From contig RSEF01000012.1 of assembly GCA_003993805.1 (NCBI GenBank), forward strand, positions 5,880,984 to 5,944,983: a stretch of 64,000 nt of DNA, in the 5' to 3' direction. Positions 61,968 to 64,000 of this stretch are shown in pieces. Source of the stretch: Himantopus leucocephalus (lineage: Eukaryota > Chordata > Aves > Charadriiformes > Recurvirostridae). Each line of letters begins with the position of its first letter. Position 1 is the stretch's first letter. Under the pieces are notes generated by a model. The model saw only the letters and a program-made list of their open reading frames with translations. It had not been told where the DNA came from and ran no database searches. The translations under genes and the position numbers were made by a program.

Positions 61968-61977
61968 GCCACGTGAC
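61968..61977 (-). promoter_or_regulatory. E-box (GTCACGTGGC) just upstream of ACAD9
   Basis: On the minus strand GTCACGTGGC lies about 30 bp before the ATG. This is an extended CACGTG E-box of the USF/MiT-TFE type. Occupancy is inference; only the motif is seen. Confidence 0.4.
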
Positions 61978-62260
61978 GGCGCGACGCCCGCGCGCCTCTT
62001 CCCGTCACCCCCCGCGGGGCCGGGCCTGCGGCGGGGGACGGGGCCGGGGGCGGCCGCCAGGCTCTGCCGGGCGGTACCGGCGCGCGCCGTGCTCTGGTTA
62101 ACGCGGCCGCCCGCAGCGCCGCGCGGCCATCGCCGGTGGGCAGGAATCGCCACAGGAACGGGGCCCGCGGGGAAGGAACCCACTCGCGGCGGCAAGGCCC
62201 CAGCGAGGGCGGGCCCGGGAGCCGCGGCAGCCCAGAGCCCCGCCCTCCGCACGCTTTGGG

Positions 62261-64000
62261 CCTGGGCACCCCCTGACAGCAGCTACAGAAATTGGGTCCG
62301 GTGATAAAAAAAAAAGTGCGTTTTTGGAGCAGGCGGGATGTTTTTGAGTGGTCTCCCTGACCCAACCATCAGCACAGGCCAGCAGAGGGAACGGGGCCCC
62401 TCGCCAGAGACAAGGGGGATCCCCTCGCTCCCCTTTCAGGTGTGGTGGGTGTGCTGCACTGCACACCCAGTTGATGGGAATGGCCACACGATCTCCATCA
62501 AAGCCCAACCCCTCCTCATCTGTGCACCTCTGGAGCTGGGAGGAGATCGTGTCAGAAGCTGACAGCCCTCACCTGAACAGCCCTTCACTTGTGCAGCCAT
62601 TTCCACAGATAACTAATTGCCAAAGACAAAACACCTCTACTGTGACCTGAGGTAAATCCTACGCTGAGGATGTTCAGATTTATATTTCATCCGCCATGCC
62701 TTTGACAGCAGTTGTTGTTTCATTAGAAAACAAAGTGGCAAACCCGTGCCAGGTTACGGAGCTGGTTACCCAAACGCTGAACTGCCGTGAGGAAACACAC
62801 ACCGCTCCGTTCCTGTACGAGAGGTCACCAGTCAAGTTTGTTGCATCACCACCCCCCACCTGCTGCTCTCACCTGCAGGTGGGTGCGAGCGCTCACTGAC
62901 ACACAAGTACTTAATGAATACTAAACCCCATTGACACAAGGGTAGAATTAATTTGTTTGAAGTATTTCTTTCAAGTCCTTTAAAGGCTGTCTCTACTCTC
63001 TCATTTTAAGGATCACCGTGTCCTGCTGCCCTTCATTCTTCAGCTGCCCTTGTTTTGTTTTGGTCTGTGAAGAGACTTGCAAAATGCTGAGGATTCAGCA
63101 AAATGGCATTTAACAAAAGAACAAGTACTAAAGGTAAACACAGGCCTAACAGACTGATTTACTTTGCTTACTTATTTGCTTACTTCACTTATGACTTGTA
63201 ATATGTAAATCCTTTAATCCCATAGTCCAAATAATTTGCCATTTTGGTTCCCTCTCAGGCACTGTATTGCAACTTGGGAACAGGAAAGGACTCTGAGGAT
63301 GAGGGGAAAAGGTGAGAAAACATATCTGATCTCCAACTCAAGCAGCTTTGCTCACTGATTTTTTTTTTTTAATGTATATATATATGTATTCACATTGTGG
63401 GAATCCTCAAATCCTCAGTGTTCGCAAGCAGACGGCTATCTGTCAGAGCCCTGTGCACGCTGACCAGGCTGACTGAAGCCAAAGGTATCACACAAGCGTG
63501 TAGCGCTGTACGCCTGGGAAGATGTGAGAAATACTTCACTCATTTGGTTGGGGAATCAGCCAGACAGTGTCGAGTCCAAACACGTGTGGAACTCTGAGGA
63601 AACAAACCCATCTCGACCAGAAAGGTTTTCCTTTTCACAGACTCCTTGATCTCATAAATTGTAACTATTAGTTGGGGATAAGATGCAACTCCAGAGTGCT
63701 TATTTTGTGACAGTGTCTTGAAGGGTGAGTTTCTGATGGTCTGGACCAACTACTGGTCTTTGTATGAAACACGGCCACCTTATTTATGAGAGAAAAGCCA
63801 GCCCTCTTTGCTCGCCCTTTGCTAAGAGCAATAGATAGGAAAGGCTACCTGCAGGACCCTGCTCCTCTGTAAAATTACAACACTTTCACAGTTTTACGGT
63901 GACAGGAACTCAGGAGTACCGACTACCAAAACTGATCCTGAGCTTCTAATCTCCGCATGTTCAGTTCTGGTTAAGTGAAGTAGTCCCACTTCTTTTGGTT
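62261..64000. other. Right flank upstream of ACAD9
   Basis: AT-rich beyond the CpG island, with a short T run and TATA repeats near 63360-63385. No exon recognised. By mammalian synteny RAB7A would be the next gene further right, but nothing here shows it. Confidence 0.5.

Overview
The window is vertebrate nuclear DNA, most probably from a bird. It is AT-rich and intron-rich, has two sharp CpG islands, and its only interspersed repeats that I can name are decayed CR1 LINE pieces. The coding exons are small and separated by kilobase introns with GT-AG borders. Three protein genes can be read. Their order and orientations match the mammalian ACAD9 - CFAP92 (KIAA1257) - EFCC1 neighbourhood (human 3q21), seen here in reverse orientation. 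The species cannot be named from this sequence.

Layout. 1-18480: apparently the large intron 2 of EFCC1, with CR1 remnants near 1.3, 3.8-4.5 and 14.7-15.2 kb and no exon that I can defend. 18481-20851 (minus strand): the first two coding exons of EFCC1; the rest of the gene must lie off the left edge. About 20.1-21.2 kb: a CpG island that probably serves EFCC1 leftward and CFAP92 rightward. 21.2-28 kb: poorly resolved 5' part of CFAP92, with candidate exons only and a 100-N gap at 27460-27559. 28047-35354 (plus strand): a run of phase-compatible exons forming the C-terminal half of CFAP92. 35.5-37.3 kb: the tail-to-tail interval, containing a CR1 end. 37524-61939 (minus strand): a complete ACAD9 gene in 18 coding exons, 632 codons plus stop, with every exon junction in phase. 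About 61.5-62.3 kb: the ACAD9 CpG island. 62.3-64 kb: nothing recognised.

The three genes do not form a pathway. ACAD9 is a mitochondrial acyl-CoA dehydrogenase family flavoprotein and respiratory complex I assembly factor. CFAP92 is a cilia/flagella-associated protein. EFCC1 is an EF-hand and coiled-coil protein of unknown role. What links them is old conserved synteny, with a probable shared promoter (EFCC1/CFAP92) and convergent 3' ends (CFAP92/ACAD9).

I found no new biological system. The points most worth checking are: single-N joins flanked by false tandem duplications; a GC-AG intron placed directly after the catalytic glutamate codon of ACAD9; a 12-bp coding minisatellite in the ACAD9 transit peptide; an EF-hand loop in EFCC1 lacking key calcium ligands; and unresolved CFAP92 exons around the gap and at the 3' end.
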